A stretch of DNA of 64,000 nt from Streptomyces sp. NBC_01341 (GTDB taxonomy: Bacteria > Actinomycetota > Actinomycetes > Streptomycetales > Streptomycetaceae). The position numbers and the translations under genes are program-made. Under the pieces are notes generated by a model. The model did not search any database. It saw nothing but the letters and a program-made list of their open reading frames with translations, and was not told the origin of the DNA. Shown here one piece after another: positions 1 through 8,800 of this stretch. The stretch lies in the NCBI RefSeq assembly GCF_035946055.1, contig NZ_CP108364.1, positions 1,116,001 to 1,180,000 of the forward strand. Reading direction: 5' to 3'. Numbering within the stretch: the stretch's first letter is position 1; the number at the start of each line of letters is the position of its first letter.

Positions 1-1060
1 CCTGCCAGGTGTACGTCTCGACTTCGAGGTGCCGGGTGAGGGGCACAGTCCCGCCGACGAGCCGGGTCAGCACGGACTGGAGGACGGGCAGGGTGGAGGT
101 GAGCGGCGGCGCGGGGGGCGCGTGCAGGGGGACGTGGAAGTGCGAGCGCCAGGGTGTGCTGTCGGGGAGCGCACCGCCGGAGACCGCTTCCTCCAGGTCG
201 TCGGTCCCCCGGAGGCCCCCGGCGGTCGACGCGCGTGTCTGGTGCAGGAAGCGGGGCTCGGCGAACGCGCCGAGAGCGGCGCGGACTTCGGGCAGATGGG
301 GGTGCTCGGCGTGCAGCGCGGCGGAGAGCTGCGCCTTGGCCACACGGATGCCGGCCGCCCCCAGGGCGTCGAGCGCGGTGTCCGGGTCCTCGAAGGAGGT
401 CGCGAGGTGACAGGTGTCGATGCAGATGCCGATGCGTTCGTGCCCCACGGCCGTCAGGGGCGCGATGGCGTCGGCGGTGGTCTCCACCGTGCAGCCCGGT
501 TCGGGTTCGAGACCGATGCCGATGGACTTGCCGGTCAGTTCGGCGAGGGCGTCGAGCCGCTGCGCGAGCACGGTGAGCGCCTTACGGGCGGTGCCCGCGG
601 CCGTGGGGTCGTCGTCGAACGGGGTGCGCCAGGCGATAGGGAGGGTCGAGACGGTCCCCTCGGTGACGTCGTCGGGGAGCAGGGCGGCGAGCAGCCGGGC
701 CAGGTCCGTGGTGTGGGCGAGGCGCTCGGGGTCGGTCCAGTCCGGGCTGTAGACCCGGTACTTGACCTCCTGGGCGCCGAAACCCTCGTAGGGGAAGCCG
801 TTGAGGGTGACCACTTCCAGGCCGCGCCGCTCCAGCTCACCGCGCAGCGAGCGGAGCGCCGCGGGGTCGTTGATCAGGGCACGCGCGGCGTCCTTGGCGA
901 GCCAGAGGCCGATGCCGAGGCGGTCACGCCCGAGCCGTTTGCGTACGGGCTCGCAGTGGTCGCGCAGCTGGGCGCGCACCCCTTCGAGGGTTTCGGCAGG
1001 GTGCACGTTCGTGCAGTAGGCGAGATGGACGACGGAGCCGTCGGGGTGACGGAAGCGCAT
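1..1060 (-). CDS. eboE: EboE-like TIM-barrel protein (3' end off the window)
   Basis: The reading frame begins at an ATG (1058-1060) with MRFRHPDGSVVHLAYCTNVH and stays open to the left edge, so the C-terminus is missing. It is a xylose-isomerase-like TIM barrel of the EboE metabolite-traffic family. Visible metal-site-like motifs are GIGLEPEPGC and GICIDTCHLATSFED. The stop of the upstream gene lies 3 nt before this start, so it is the sixth gene of a tightly packed operon. In other bacteria ebo operons are linked to moving a metabolite precursor out of the cytoplasm; the substrate here is unknown. Family call is fairly confident, exact role is not. Confidence 0.85.
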   Translation of the reverse strand, partial: MRFRHPDGSVVHLAYCTNVHPAETLEGVRAQLRDHCEPVRKRLGRDRLGIGLWLAKDAARALINDPAALRSLRGELERRGLEVVTLNGFPYEGFGAQEVKYRVYSPDWTDPERLAHTTDLARLLAALLPDDVTEGTVSTLPIAWRTPFDDDPTAAGTARKALTVLAQRLDALAELTGKSIGIGLEPEPGCTVETTADAIAPLTAVGHERIGICIDTCHLATSFEDPDTALDALGAAGIRVAKAQLSAALHAEHPHLPEVRAALGAFAEPRFLHQTRASTAGGLRGTDDLEEAVSGGALPDSTPWRSHFHVPLHAPPAPPLTSTLPVLQSVLTRLVGGTVPLTRHLEVETYTWQ

Positions 1061-1063
1061 CGC

Positions 1064-1912
1064 TCACTCCCCGCCGCGGAGGATGGAGTTTCCTTCGTGG
1101 AGTTGTCCGGGAGCGACAGTGTCGAGCTGGAGCCGGCCGCTCTGTCCGTAGAAGGCGACGGGGTTGCGCCAGAGCACCTTGTCGACCTCGTCCTCGTCGA
1201 ACCCGGCCTTCAGCATGGCGTCGGCGACCTTGCGGGTCTTCAGCGGATCGCTCTTCCCCCAGTCCGCCGCCGAGTTGACGAGGATCCTGTCACTGCCGTG
1301 GTTCCGCAGGACCGAGACCATCCGGTCCTCGTCCATCTTGGTGTCGGGATAGATGGAGAAGCCGGCCCAGCAGCCGCTGTCCAGGGCGTCCTCGACGGTC
1401 GTCTCGTTGAGGTGGTCGAGCAGGACGAACTCCGGGGCGAGGTCGGACTCCCGGACGACGTCGATGGTCCGGTGCAGCCCGGCGAGCTTGTCGCGGTGGG
1501 GGGTGTGGACGAGAGCGGGCAGACCGTGCTCGGAGGCGAGCTGGAGCTGGGTGGCGAGGGCGGTGTCCTCGGCGGGCGTCATCGAGTCGTAGCCGATCTC
1601 ACCGACGGCGACGACGGAGTCCTTGACGAGATACCGGGGCAGCGCGTCCAGGACGGGAGTGCAGCGCGGGTCGTTCGCCTCCTTGGGGTTCAGGGCGAGC
1701 GTGCAGTGGTGGGCGATGCCGTACTGCGAGGCGCGGAACGGCTCCCAGCCCAGGAGCGCGTCGAAGTAGTCGAAGAAGCTGGCGGGCGAGGTGCGGGGCT
1801 GGCCGAGCCAGAAAGAGGGTTCCACCAGGGCCCGGACACCCGCGTCGTACATCGCCTGGTAGTCGTCCGTGGTGCGGGAGGTCATGTGGATGTGGGGGTC
1901 GAAGATGCGCAT
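1064..1912 (-). CDS. TatD-like metal-dependent hydrolase (EboB position)
   Basis: A 282-residue amidohydrolase-fold protein that opens MRIFDPHIHM, the HxH metal motif typical of TatD-type hydrolases. Later motifs are VGEIGYD, ALVHTPHRDK and LLDHLNE, and NSAADWGKSDP near the C-terminus supplies a probable catalytic Asp. The chosen ATG overlaps the upstream EboA stop as TGATG. The open frame extends about 66 codons further upstream, but that part reads as low-complexity Arg/Pro-rich sequence antisense to the neighbour and was rejected. In ebo operons the TatD-like member is called EboB; its substrate is not known. Confidence 0.85.
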   Translation of the reverse strand: MRIFDPHIHMTSRTTDDYQAMYDAGVRALVEPSFWLGQPRTSPASFFDYFDALLGWEPFRASQYGIAHHCTLALNPKEANDPRCTPVLDALPRYLVKDSVVAVGEIGYDSMTPAEDTALATQLQLASEHGLPALVHTPHRDKLAGLHRTIDVVRESDLAPEFVLLDHLNETTVEDALDSGCWAGFSIYPDTKMDEDRMVSVLRNHGSDRILVNSAADWGKSDPLKTRKVADAMLKAGFDEDEVDKVLWRNPVAFYGQSGRLQLDTVAPGQLHEGNSILRGGE

Positions 1913-2541
1913 CAGGACTCCTCCGTGGGGGCGGGGGCGGGACCGGGGGCCGTATGTTCGAGGACGATCAGCAGACCGGGGGGTACGGGGCGGCCCGCGG
2001 CGATGCGCTCGGCGGCGAAGTCGCCTAGCATTCTGGCGAGTTCGGCGTCGCCCCGGGCGCGGGCCGCCAGCCGGTCCAGGGCCTCCACGGGGACCTCGGT
2101 GAACAGGCACTTGAGGACGGCGTGCCGCCAGCCGTGGGCGTCGAGGTGGGCCGCACCGTAGGGGCCGACCGCCGCGGCGACCAGCCGGGTGTCGTTGGTG
2201 CGCAGTGCGTCCTCGACGAGCGGCAGCGCGCGGGCCCCGAGATCGAGCCGGTGCAGGGTGAGGAGGACGGCACGCCGCTCGGCCGCGGTGCCCTGTTCGT
2301 ACAGCCGGGTGACCGCGGACAGCCCGGCCCGCGCCTCGACGAGCAGCAGCGCGCGTACGGAGTCGGCGTGATCCAGTCCGCAGTGCCGGCCCGCGGAGGC
2401 GAACCGCAGTTCCCAGGGCGGGGTGCCGCTGTCGGAGCCGGGGTGGGCGGCGGCGTGGGCGGCCTCGTCGAGCGCCTCGTCGAGCCAGGCCCTCGCCGCA
2501 CCCGGGAGCAGGCCGTCGAGTTCCTTGTGGTCGATCAGCAC
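1912..2541 (-). CDS. eboA: EboA domain protein
   Basis: A 209-residue, Leu/Ala-rich, alpha-helical protein beginning VLIDHKELDGLLPGAARAWL from a GTG. It matches the EboA pattern: WELRFASAGRHCG early, and repeated helices such as RLYEQGTAAERRAVLLTLHR that look HEAT-like. No catalytic motif is visible. It overlaps the upstream isomerase gene by 7 nt and shares one base with the next start, so translation is probably coupled. EboA is the signature member of ebo operons and its biochemical role is unknown. The identification rests on the family pattern plus the neighbours. Confidence 0.8.
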   Translation of the reverse strand: MLIDHKELDGLLPGAARAWLDEALDEAAHAAAHPGSDSGTPPWELRFASAGRHCGLDHADSVRALLLVEARAGLSAVTRLYEQGTAAERRAVLLTLHRLDLGARALPLVEDALRTNDTRLVAAAVGPYGAAHLDAHGWRHAVLKCLFTEVPVEALDRLAARARGDAELARMLGDFAAERIAAGRPVPPGLLIVLEHTAPGPAPAPTEES

Positions 2542-3461
2542 GGTGCGCCTCCGTTCGTCGCCCCGGTGGCCGGGTCGGCCGCGACCCGGGGCGTGCTCGT
2601 CCTCACGCGGGCCGGCCCGGTGGTCCCGGCGGCCGCTCGGAGGAAGTCGATCGAGTGGCGGGCGAGTTCGGGTCCCGCGTGGGAGTGCCGGGGCAGTTCG
2701 ACGACGGTGAGACCGCTGTACCCGGTGGCGGCCAGGGCTTCCAGCACCGGCGGGAAGTCGATCTCGCCGTCGCCGAACGGCAGGTGTTCGTGCGTCCCCC
2801 GCCGCATGTCCTCGATCTGGACGTGCCGCAGCCAGGGCGCGGCCTCCTTCACGCACTCGACGGGCGGTGCGGGTTCCAGGCACTGGCAGTGGCCGATGTC
2901 GAGGGTGAGCCCGAGCGGCCCGGGGTCTCCGAGGAGGGTGCGCAGCCGGTGGAAGTCCGCGAGCGTGGCGAGGAGGTGGCCGGGTTCCGGCTCGACGGCG
3001 ACGGGGACGCCTGCGCGCCCGGCGGCGTCCAGCACGGGGCTGAGGGCTTCCGTCAGCCGCTCCCAGGCGGTGTCGGTGGTGGTGTCCGGCGGGGTGATAC
3101 CGCTGAAGCAGTGCACGGCGTGGGCCCCCAGCTCGGCGGCCACGTCGACGGCGCGGACCAGCAGGGCCGTCCGGGCGGCGCGGGCCTCGGGGTCCGGGTC
3201 GAGGAGGGAGGGGCCGTGTTTGCGCCGGGGGTCGAGGACGTACCGTGCTCCGGTCTCGACGGTCACGCCCAGGCCCAGTTCCGCGAGCCTGCCGGCGACC
3301 CGGCGGGTCCGGGCGGCGAGGTCCGGGGCCATCGGGTCGAGGTGCATGTGGTCGAGGGTCAGCCCGACACCGTCGTAGCCGAGGTCGGCGAGCAGTCCGA
3401 GGGCGTCGTCGAGCCGGAGGTCGGTCAGTCCGTTGGTGCCGTAGCCGAAGCGGAGCGTCAT
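2535..3461 (-). CDS. sugar phosphate isomerase/epimerase (TIM barrel)
   Basis: A 308-residue AP-endonuclease-2-type TIM barrel starting MTLRFGYGTNGLTDLRLDDA. Likely metal and active-site motifs are VTVETG, VAVEPEPGHLL, LTLDIGHCQCLEP, LRHVQIEDM and TVVELPRHSH. The ATG overlaps the upstream prenyltransferase stop as ATGA. The barrel belongs to the same superfamily as EboE two genes downstream, but the sequences differ, so this is not a simple duplicate. The C-terminal 30 residues are Thr/Arg/Ala-rich and probably disordered. Substrate unknown; the operon suggests a cyclitol or sugar intermediate. Confidence 0.85.
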   Translation of the reverse strand: MTLRFGYGTNGLTDLRLDDALGLLADLGYDGVGLTLDHMHLDPMAPDLAARTRRVAGRLAELGLGVTVETGARYVLDPRRKHGPSLLDPDPEARAARTALLVRAVDVAAELGAHAVHCFSGITPPDTTTDTAWERLTEALSPVLDAAGRAGVPVAVEPEPGHLLATLADFHRLRTLLGDPGPLGLTLDIGHCQCLEPAPPVECVKEAAPWLRHVQIEDMRRGTHEHLPFGDGEIDFPPVLEALAATGYSGLTVVELPRHSHAGPELARHSIDFLRAAAGTTGPARVRTSTPRVAADPATGATNGGAPC

Positions 3462-4654
3462 GTGGGGCTCACCTTCCGGGCGAGCGCGCGGGTCAGGGGG
3501 ACGAGTCCCATGGCCGCGAGCCCGTTGACGGGTGCCCCCGCCCTGACGGCCAGTGCGGCCTGCAGCGGGATCATCGCCCGGATGCCGCCGCCGACGGCGC
3601 GCTGGGTGAGGGGCGGGGAGGGGTTGAGTGCGGCGTGGAGGAGCGGCACCGCGGAGGTGCGCAGGTAGGCGCCGGTGAAGGCGGGGAGCAGGAGCCGTTC
3701 GGCGACGCCGGCCTTCACGGGGCTCCCCGGCACGTCGCCGCTTCCGCGCGGCGCCGGGCGCGCGCGCAGGACGGCCGCCCCGAGCGCGGCGACCCCGGCG
3801 AGCGCGGCCGACGGCGCGGCGGAGGAGCCGCCCTGGGCCTCGTGGCGGGAGACCGCGGTGACGGCGTAGGTGTGTGCGCCGAGCACGAGCGCGGACGGGA
3901 CCGCGGAGCGGAGGGCGCGCGCGGAGCCCGCGTTCCCGGCGCCCCGGCGAGGGTACGTGGCGGCCGGCCGGCCGCCGGGTCCGGCTGCCTTCGGTGTCTC
4001 TCCCCCACGTCCCGGTGCCGCGACGGCACTCGGCAGCGTCGCCTGCGGGGTTCCGGGCACCGCCGTCGCCGTGGCGCCGAGCAACAGGTCCAGGGCGCGG
4101 GCCGAGGCCATCGCCGCGGGGCCCAGCTTCGTGTGCTTCAGGTGCAGGTCGTAGGCCCAGACGGTGGCCGCGAGGCCCGTTGCCACCGCGAGGGCCGGGC
4201 GGCCGGCGCGGGACGCCAGGGCCAGGCCCGCGGCGGTGAGGGCGCCGGCCGCTGCCAGGGCCGCGCCGGGGGCGACGCGGCCCGAGGGGATCGGGCGGTG
4301 CGGACGGTCCAGGGCGTCCTCCTCGCGGTCCGCCCAGTCGTTGAGGGCCATGCCCGCCTCGTAGAGGCACAGCGACGCACCGACCGCGAGTGCCGTGCCG
4401 CGGCCGGGGCGGCGGCCGACTGCCGCGGCCCCGGCGAGGGCGTCGCCGGGCACGCTGAACAGCGCGGACACGCGCAGCAGTTCCGCCCAGGCGCGCAGGC
4501 GGCCACCGGTCCGGGGCCTGTCCGGTGCGGGCGCAGTCCCGCTCGCACCGGACAGGCTGTCCGAGGGCCGCGGCACCGGGACCGCGGCCAGGGGCCGGGC
4601 TCCGGGGACCCGCGGTGTCCCGGCCGTGTCGGCGGCCGGCCGGAGCGGCCTCAC
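3458..4654 (-). CDS. UbiA-type membrane prenyltransferase (SCO3242 family, EboC position)
   Basis: A 398-residue polytopic membrane protein of the UbiA superfamily. The first Asp-rich motif is NDWADREEDALDRPHRPIPSG and a later segment reads WAYDLHLKHTKLGPAAMASARALD. The usual second DxxxD stretch is altered (SARALDLLLG), which is common in this subfamily. The N-terminal 50 residues are Pro/Arg-rich before the first hydrophobic helix, and a Pro/Gly/Arg-rich insertion of about 40 residues interrupts the middle. GTG was chosen because it overlaps the upstream stop as GTGA; the much longer open frame upstream is antisense noise. I know this family by the S. coelicolor name SCO3242. The prenyl acceptor is unknown. 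Confidence 0.85.
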   Translation of the reverse strand: MRPLRPAADTAGTPRVPGARPLAAVPVPRPSDSLSGASGTAPAPDRPRTGGRLRAWAELLRVSALFSVPGDALAGAAAVGRRPGRGTALAVGASLCLYEAGMALNDWADREEDALDRPHRPIPSGRVAPGAALAAAGALTAAGLALASRAGRPALAVATGLAATVWAYDLHLKHTKLGPAAMASARALDLLLGATATAVPGTPQATLPSAVAAPGRGGETPKAAGPGGRPAATYPRRGAGNAGSARALRSAVPSALVLGAHTYAVTAVSRHEAQGGSSAAPSAALAGVAALGAAVLRARPAPRGSGDVPGSPVKAGVAERLLLPAFTGAYLRTSAVPLLHAALNPSPPLTQRAVGGGIRAMIPLQAALAVRAGAPVNGLAAMGLVPLTRALARKVSPT

Positions 4655-5769
4655 CGGGCGGCTCGCAGACGGCCGGCGAAGGCCAGCAGGGAGGCGTACT
4701 GCTCGGACAGTGCGGCCGGCCCTCCGTCGGGGTCCTTGAAGTAGAAACCCAGTTCGGGCAGCGGGCCGGTCAGGCCCGCCTCGTGGGAGCGGGCGAGCAG
4801 CCGGGCCAGGTCCAGGATCAGGGGTGCGGCCAGGGCCGAGTCGCAGCCCTGCCAGATCGTCTGGAGGATCATCCGCGAGCCGAGGAAGCCGTCGAAGGCG
4901 ATGTGGTCCCACGCGGTCTTCCAGTCGCCCATCGCCGGCACGTCGTCGATGTGGACCTCGCCCTCGGGGGCGGCCCCGAGCGTGTCGGCCAGCACACGCT
5001 CCTTGCCCGCGTTCTTGGCGGCCGCCGCGGCGGGGTCGGCCAGCGCCGCCCCGTCGCCGCCGCCCAGCAGGTTCGTGCCCGACCACGCCCGCACCGGCAG
5101 CGCGCGCTGGACGAACATCGGGGCGAGTACGGAGCGCAGCAGGGTCTGCCCCGTCTTGCCGTCGCGTCCGGCGTGGGGAAGTCCACTGGATTCGACGGCG
5201 TCCCGGAGGCGGGGGCTGCGCAGGCCCGTGGAGGGGGTGAAGTTGGCGTACGCGCAGCCGGCGCGGAGTGCGGCGGCCGCGTAGAGGGAGCTGGCCGGGA
5301 GCCGGTCGTCGTCCTCGGCGGGTGCGGGCTCGGTCGACGCCACGTTGATGACGACGGTGCGGGCCAGCTCGTGGCGGCGGGCGAAGTCCTCGAGGTCCGT
5401 GGCGAAGGCGCTGATGAGCTCCTCGTCGGTGCGCGTGTCACCGGCGAGTGGTCCGCCGGGGCGTATCTCCGCGTCGGCGCGGGCGAGTTCGGCCCCGACC
5501 GCCGAGGGGAGCCCGTGCGGGAGCACGCCGCCGGCCGCGAGGGCCTCGGCCCGCTTGGGCAGCGGGCAGTCGAGGGTGTCGTGGCCGCCGAAGACGAGGG
5601 AGGTCAGGGGTGGCAGCCCGATGTCCGTGAAGGGGGGTGTCTCGGTGACCATGCCGGTCGGCGGGTGGAGGCCGGCCGCGATGGCCGCGCATCCGGCGGT
5701 CGCGGTGGTGGCGACCGATCCGCGGGCTCCGATGAACCAGACTCCGGTACGAACGGCATGTGCGGTCAC
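4651..5769 (-). CDS. inositol-3-phosphate synthase family protein
   Basis: A 372-residue protein with the Rossmann motif GVWFIGARGSVATTATAG, and the MIPS-like segments YANFTPSTG, GRDGKTGQTLLRSVLAPMF, WSGTNLLGGGDG and KTAWDHIAFDGFLGSRM. These are the NAD and glucose-6-phosphate binding regions of myo-inositol-1-phosphate synthases, which cyclise glucose-6-phosphate. The length suits actinobacterial forms. A clear ribosome site, GGGAGG, lies 7 nt before the GTG. It is the first gene of the ebo-type operon, where other ebo operons carry a dehydroquinate-synthase-like EboD. I infer that it makes the cyclitol phosphate used by the pathway; its real substrate could differ from glucose-6-phosphate. 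Confidence 0.85.
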   Translation of the reverse strand: MTAHAVRTGVWFIGARGSVATTATAGCAAIAAGLHPPTGMVTETPPFTDIGLPPLTSLVFGGHDTLDCPLPKRAEALAAGGVLPHGLPSAVGAELARADAEIRPGGPLAGDTRTDEELISAFATDLEDFARRHELARTVVINVASTEPAPAEDDDRLPASSLYAAAALRAGCAYANFTPSTGLRSPRLRDAVESSGLPHAGRDGKTGQTLLRSVLAPMFVQRALPVRAWSGTNLLGGGDGAALADPAAAAAKNAGKERVLADTLGAAPEGEVHIDDVPAMGDWKTAWDHIAFDGFLGSRMILQTIWQGCDSALAAPLILDLARLLARSHEAGLTGPLPELGFYFKDPDGGPAALSEQYASLLAFAGRLRAAR

Positions 5770-5806
5770 GGGCTGCCTCCCTGGGGGGATGTAGAGGGGT
5801 GGTGGA

Positions 5807-5841
5807 CGGTGGGCGGGGAGCCGGGGCATCCCCGCCCACCG
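5807..5841 (-). terminator. hairpin terminator after the PQQ-dehydrogenase gene
   Basis: A perfect 13-bp stem (CGGTGGGCGGGGA paired with TCCCCGCCCACCG) with a 9-nt loop lies 22 nt past the TAG of the large secreted protein on the minus strand. There is no long T tract, as is usual in Streptomyces. Only 37 nt separate it from the first ebo-operon start, so the ebo promoter must overlap it or transcription must read through. Confidence 0.6.
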
Positions 5842-5862
5842 TCGGCGCAGGAGGTGGCCGCC

Positions 5863-8800
5863 CTACGTCGAGGGCAGTTCCTTCAGCTGGATGTCACGGA
5901 AGGACACCTGGTCGTCGGCCCCGTGGTTCTGGAGACCGATGAAGCCGTCCTTCAGACTGCGGGCGGGCACGGTGTTGGTGAAGTCGTTGATCTTCACACC
6001 GTTGAGGAACACCTGGAGGCGCTCGCCCTGGACCTTGATCTCGTAGCTGTTCCACTGCCCGGGCGGCCGCAGGACGCGGTCACGGGCCTTGATGTCGGCG
6101 GACTTGAAGGTGTAGACGGCCCCGGTCGTGCGGTCCGCCGCGTCGGTGGCGTCGATCTGGACCTCGTAGCCGTTGTCCACCGCGGACCACGGGTCGTCCG
6201 ACTGCGGGAAGCCGACGAACACACCGGAGTTGTCGTCGCCCGCCATCTTCCAGTCGAGCTTCAGCGAGTAGGACTTCAGCTCCTTGGCCTGGTAGGTCAG
6301 CAGGCCCATGCCGCCCTCGGAGCGCAGCTCGCCGTCGGCGACGGTGAACTTGCCGGGACCGGCCTGCTTCCAGCCCTCGAGCGTCTTGCCGTTGAAGATC
6401 GACCGGTAGCCGGTGTCCGGCTTGCAGTTGGCCTTGACCTGGCCCGAGGCGTAGCGCAGTCCGCCCAGCAGGTGCTGGCGGAAGGCCGGTTCGGCGTAGG
6501 ACTCCTTGGTGTGGCCGAGGCCGGTGTAGAAGGAGCGACCGCCTTCGTAGGCCTGGCACCAGGCGATCGGGTGGTCGCCCTTCATCGTGCCGCCGGTGTA
6601 GCTGGTCTCGTCCAGCGTGGCGAGGACCTGGGCCTTGTCCCGCGGGTTGCTGCGGTAGTTGTACCACTCGTCGGTACGGTCCCAGGCCTCGTCCAGGTGC
6701 GCGGTCGCCGGGTGGTCGTGGTTCTCCACCCGCACGGTCGCCGGCTGGATCTGCGGGTGCGAGGAGAAGTACGCCCCGACCAGTCCGCCGTAGAACTTCC
6801 AGTCGTACTCGGTGTCGGCGGCCGCGTGGACGCCCATGTATCCGCCGCCGGTGGCCACGAAGTTCTCGAAGGCCTTCTGCTGGTCGGCGTTGAGGATGTC
6901 ACCGGTCGTCGACAGGAAGACGACGGCGTCGTAGCGCGCCAGGTTGCTGGTGGTGAACTGGCCGGCCTCCTCGGTGGAGTCGACCGTGATGTTGGTGTCC
7001 TTGCCGAGCTCCTTGAGCGCGGCGACGCCGGCGGGGATCGAGTCGTGGCGGAAGCCGCCGGTCTTGGAGAAGACGAGGACACGCTTGGCGGTCTTGTCCA
7101 CGGGGCTGTTCGACAGCTCGAAGTCGTCCACGTCGTAGAGCGCCCCGCTCCCGCCCTTGAAGACGAGGAAGAGCTCCGTGGCCTTCTTCGGCGCACCGCG
7201 CAGCGGCACGTCGATGTCCTGGAACGAGTCCCAGCTGCCGGTCACCGGGACCGGCGCGGAGCCGAGGATCTTGCCGGTGGGCGATCCGGCCCGCACCTCG
7301 AGGAAGCCGCCGGCACCCGCCGAGGACGTACGGGCGGTGAGCTTGGTGGTGCCGTCGAGGATGTACGGGGTGAAGGAGATCCAGTCGTCGTTGTCGATGT
7401 CCCCGACGGTCCTCCCGCCGTGGGCGCTGCTCTTGCTGGGTGTGGTGATGCCGGAGGACCGGTCGAAGTGCTCGGCCTGGCGGTGGCGGGGCTGGAGCTT
7501 CGCCTGGTCACGGCCGGTCAGTGCGGCCTGGCCGCCGCCCCCGCCGTCCGTGTAGGACGCGGAGATGCCGCCGTAGATGTTGGCGTTGGGGTCGTGGCCG
7601 CCCTCCATGGCCGTCGTGATGGTGCCTTCGCAGCCGTGCTCGGTGGTGATGTCGTGGCCGTGGCTGTCGTGTCCGAGGGTGAACTTGACCTCGACCTTGC
7701 TGCAGTCGACGGCCCCGTCCTCCGGGTCGGTGACGGTCACCTTGAAGGGCACCTCGTCGCCGAACGTGAACGGCCGGCCGTCGAGCGGGGTGTCCAGCAC
7801 GACGGTGGGCGCGGTGTTGCCGACGGTCACGTGGACGCTCGCCGAGCCGGTGCGGCCCGTCGGGTCCTCGGCGGTGACGGTGGCGGTGTAGGTGCCGTTC
7901 TTCCTGTACGTGTAGGTGGGGTTGGCCGCGGTGGATGTGCCGCCGTCGCCGAAGTCCCACGCGTAGGTCAGGGCGTCGCCGTCACCGTCGGTCGTGCCGG
8001 CGGACGAGAACTTCACCTTGAGCGGCGCGACACCGGACGTCTTGTCCGAGGTCGCCTCCGCGATGGGTGAGCGGCCGCCGGTGGCGTTCTCGATGCGGTA
8101 GAGCGCCGAGTGCTCGTCGCCGCCGAACCAGGAGAGTCCGTAGTCCAGGACGTACAGTGCCCCGTCGGGGCCGAAGGCCATGTCCATCACCTGCGTCCCG
8201 GTCCACGGGACGTCGTTGATGGACTTCACGGCTCCGTCGCCGTCCTGCTCGATGCGCTTGATCCACTGCCGGCCGAACTCCCCGGCGAAGAAGTCGCCGT
8301 CGTACGCCTCGGGGAACTTCACGGGCGAGTCGAGGCCGGCGTCGTAGTGGTAGACGGGCCCGCCCATCGGGGACTCGGAGCCGGTCCCGAACTCGGGAAC
8401 GGAGGCGCCGTCGTACGGGATCCAGGCGGCCTGCGACGGCGGGAGGTCCACAAGACCGGTGTTGTACCGCGACTCGTTCTTCGGGGCGGCGCAGTCGAAG
8501 CGCGGGCCGGAGGTCCCGGTGGCGAAGTCGTAGTCGTTGAAGGCCTGGTTGTCGCCGGTGCAGAAGGGCCAGCCGAAGTTGCCGGGCTTCGTCACCCGGG
8601 CGAACTCGACCTGGCCCGCGGGTCCGCGGTTCGGGTCGGCCGCGCCGGCGTCGGGGCCGTAGTCGCCGACGTACAGGATTCCGGTGGCCTTGTCGACGCT
8701 GAAGCGGAAGGGGTTGCGGAAGCCCATCGCGTAGATCTCGGGGCGTGTCTTCTCCGTGCCCGGGGCGAAGAGGTTGCCGTCCGGGACGGTGTACGAGCCG

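Noticed and set aside
4525..8070. 1,181-codon open frame on the plus strand
   Set aside because: Antisense to the inositol-phosphate synthase and secreted dehydrogenase genes; composition is Gly/Arg/Val/Glu-rich mirror sequence with no family motif. Similar long mirror frames at 29-2161, 9773-12658, 33425-36148, 36672-38864 and 45310-48441 were rejected for the same reason.
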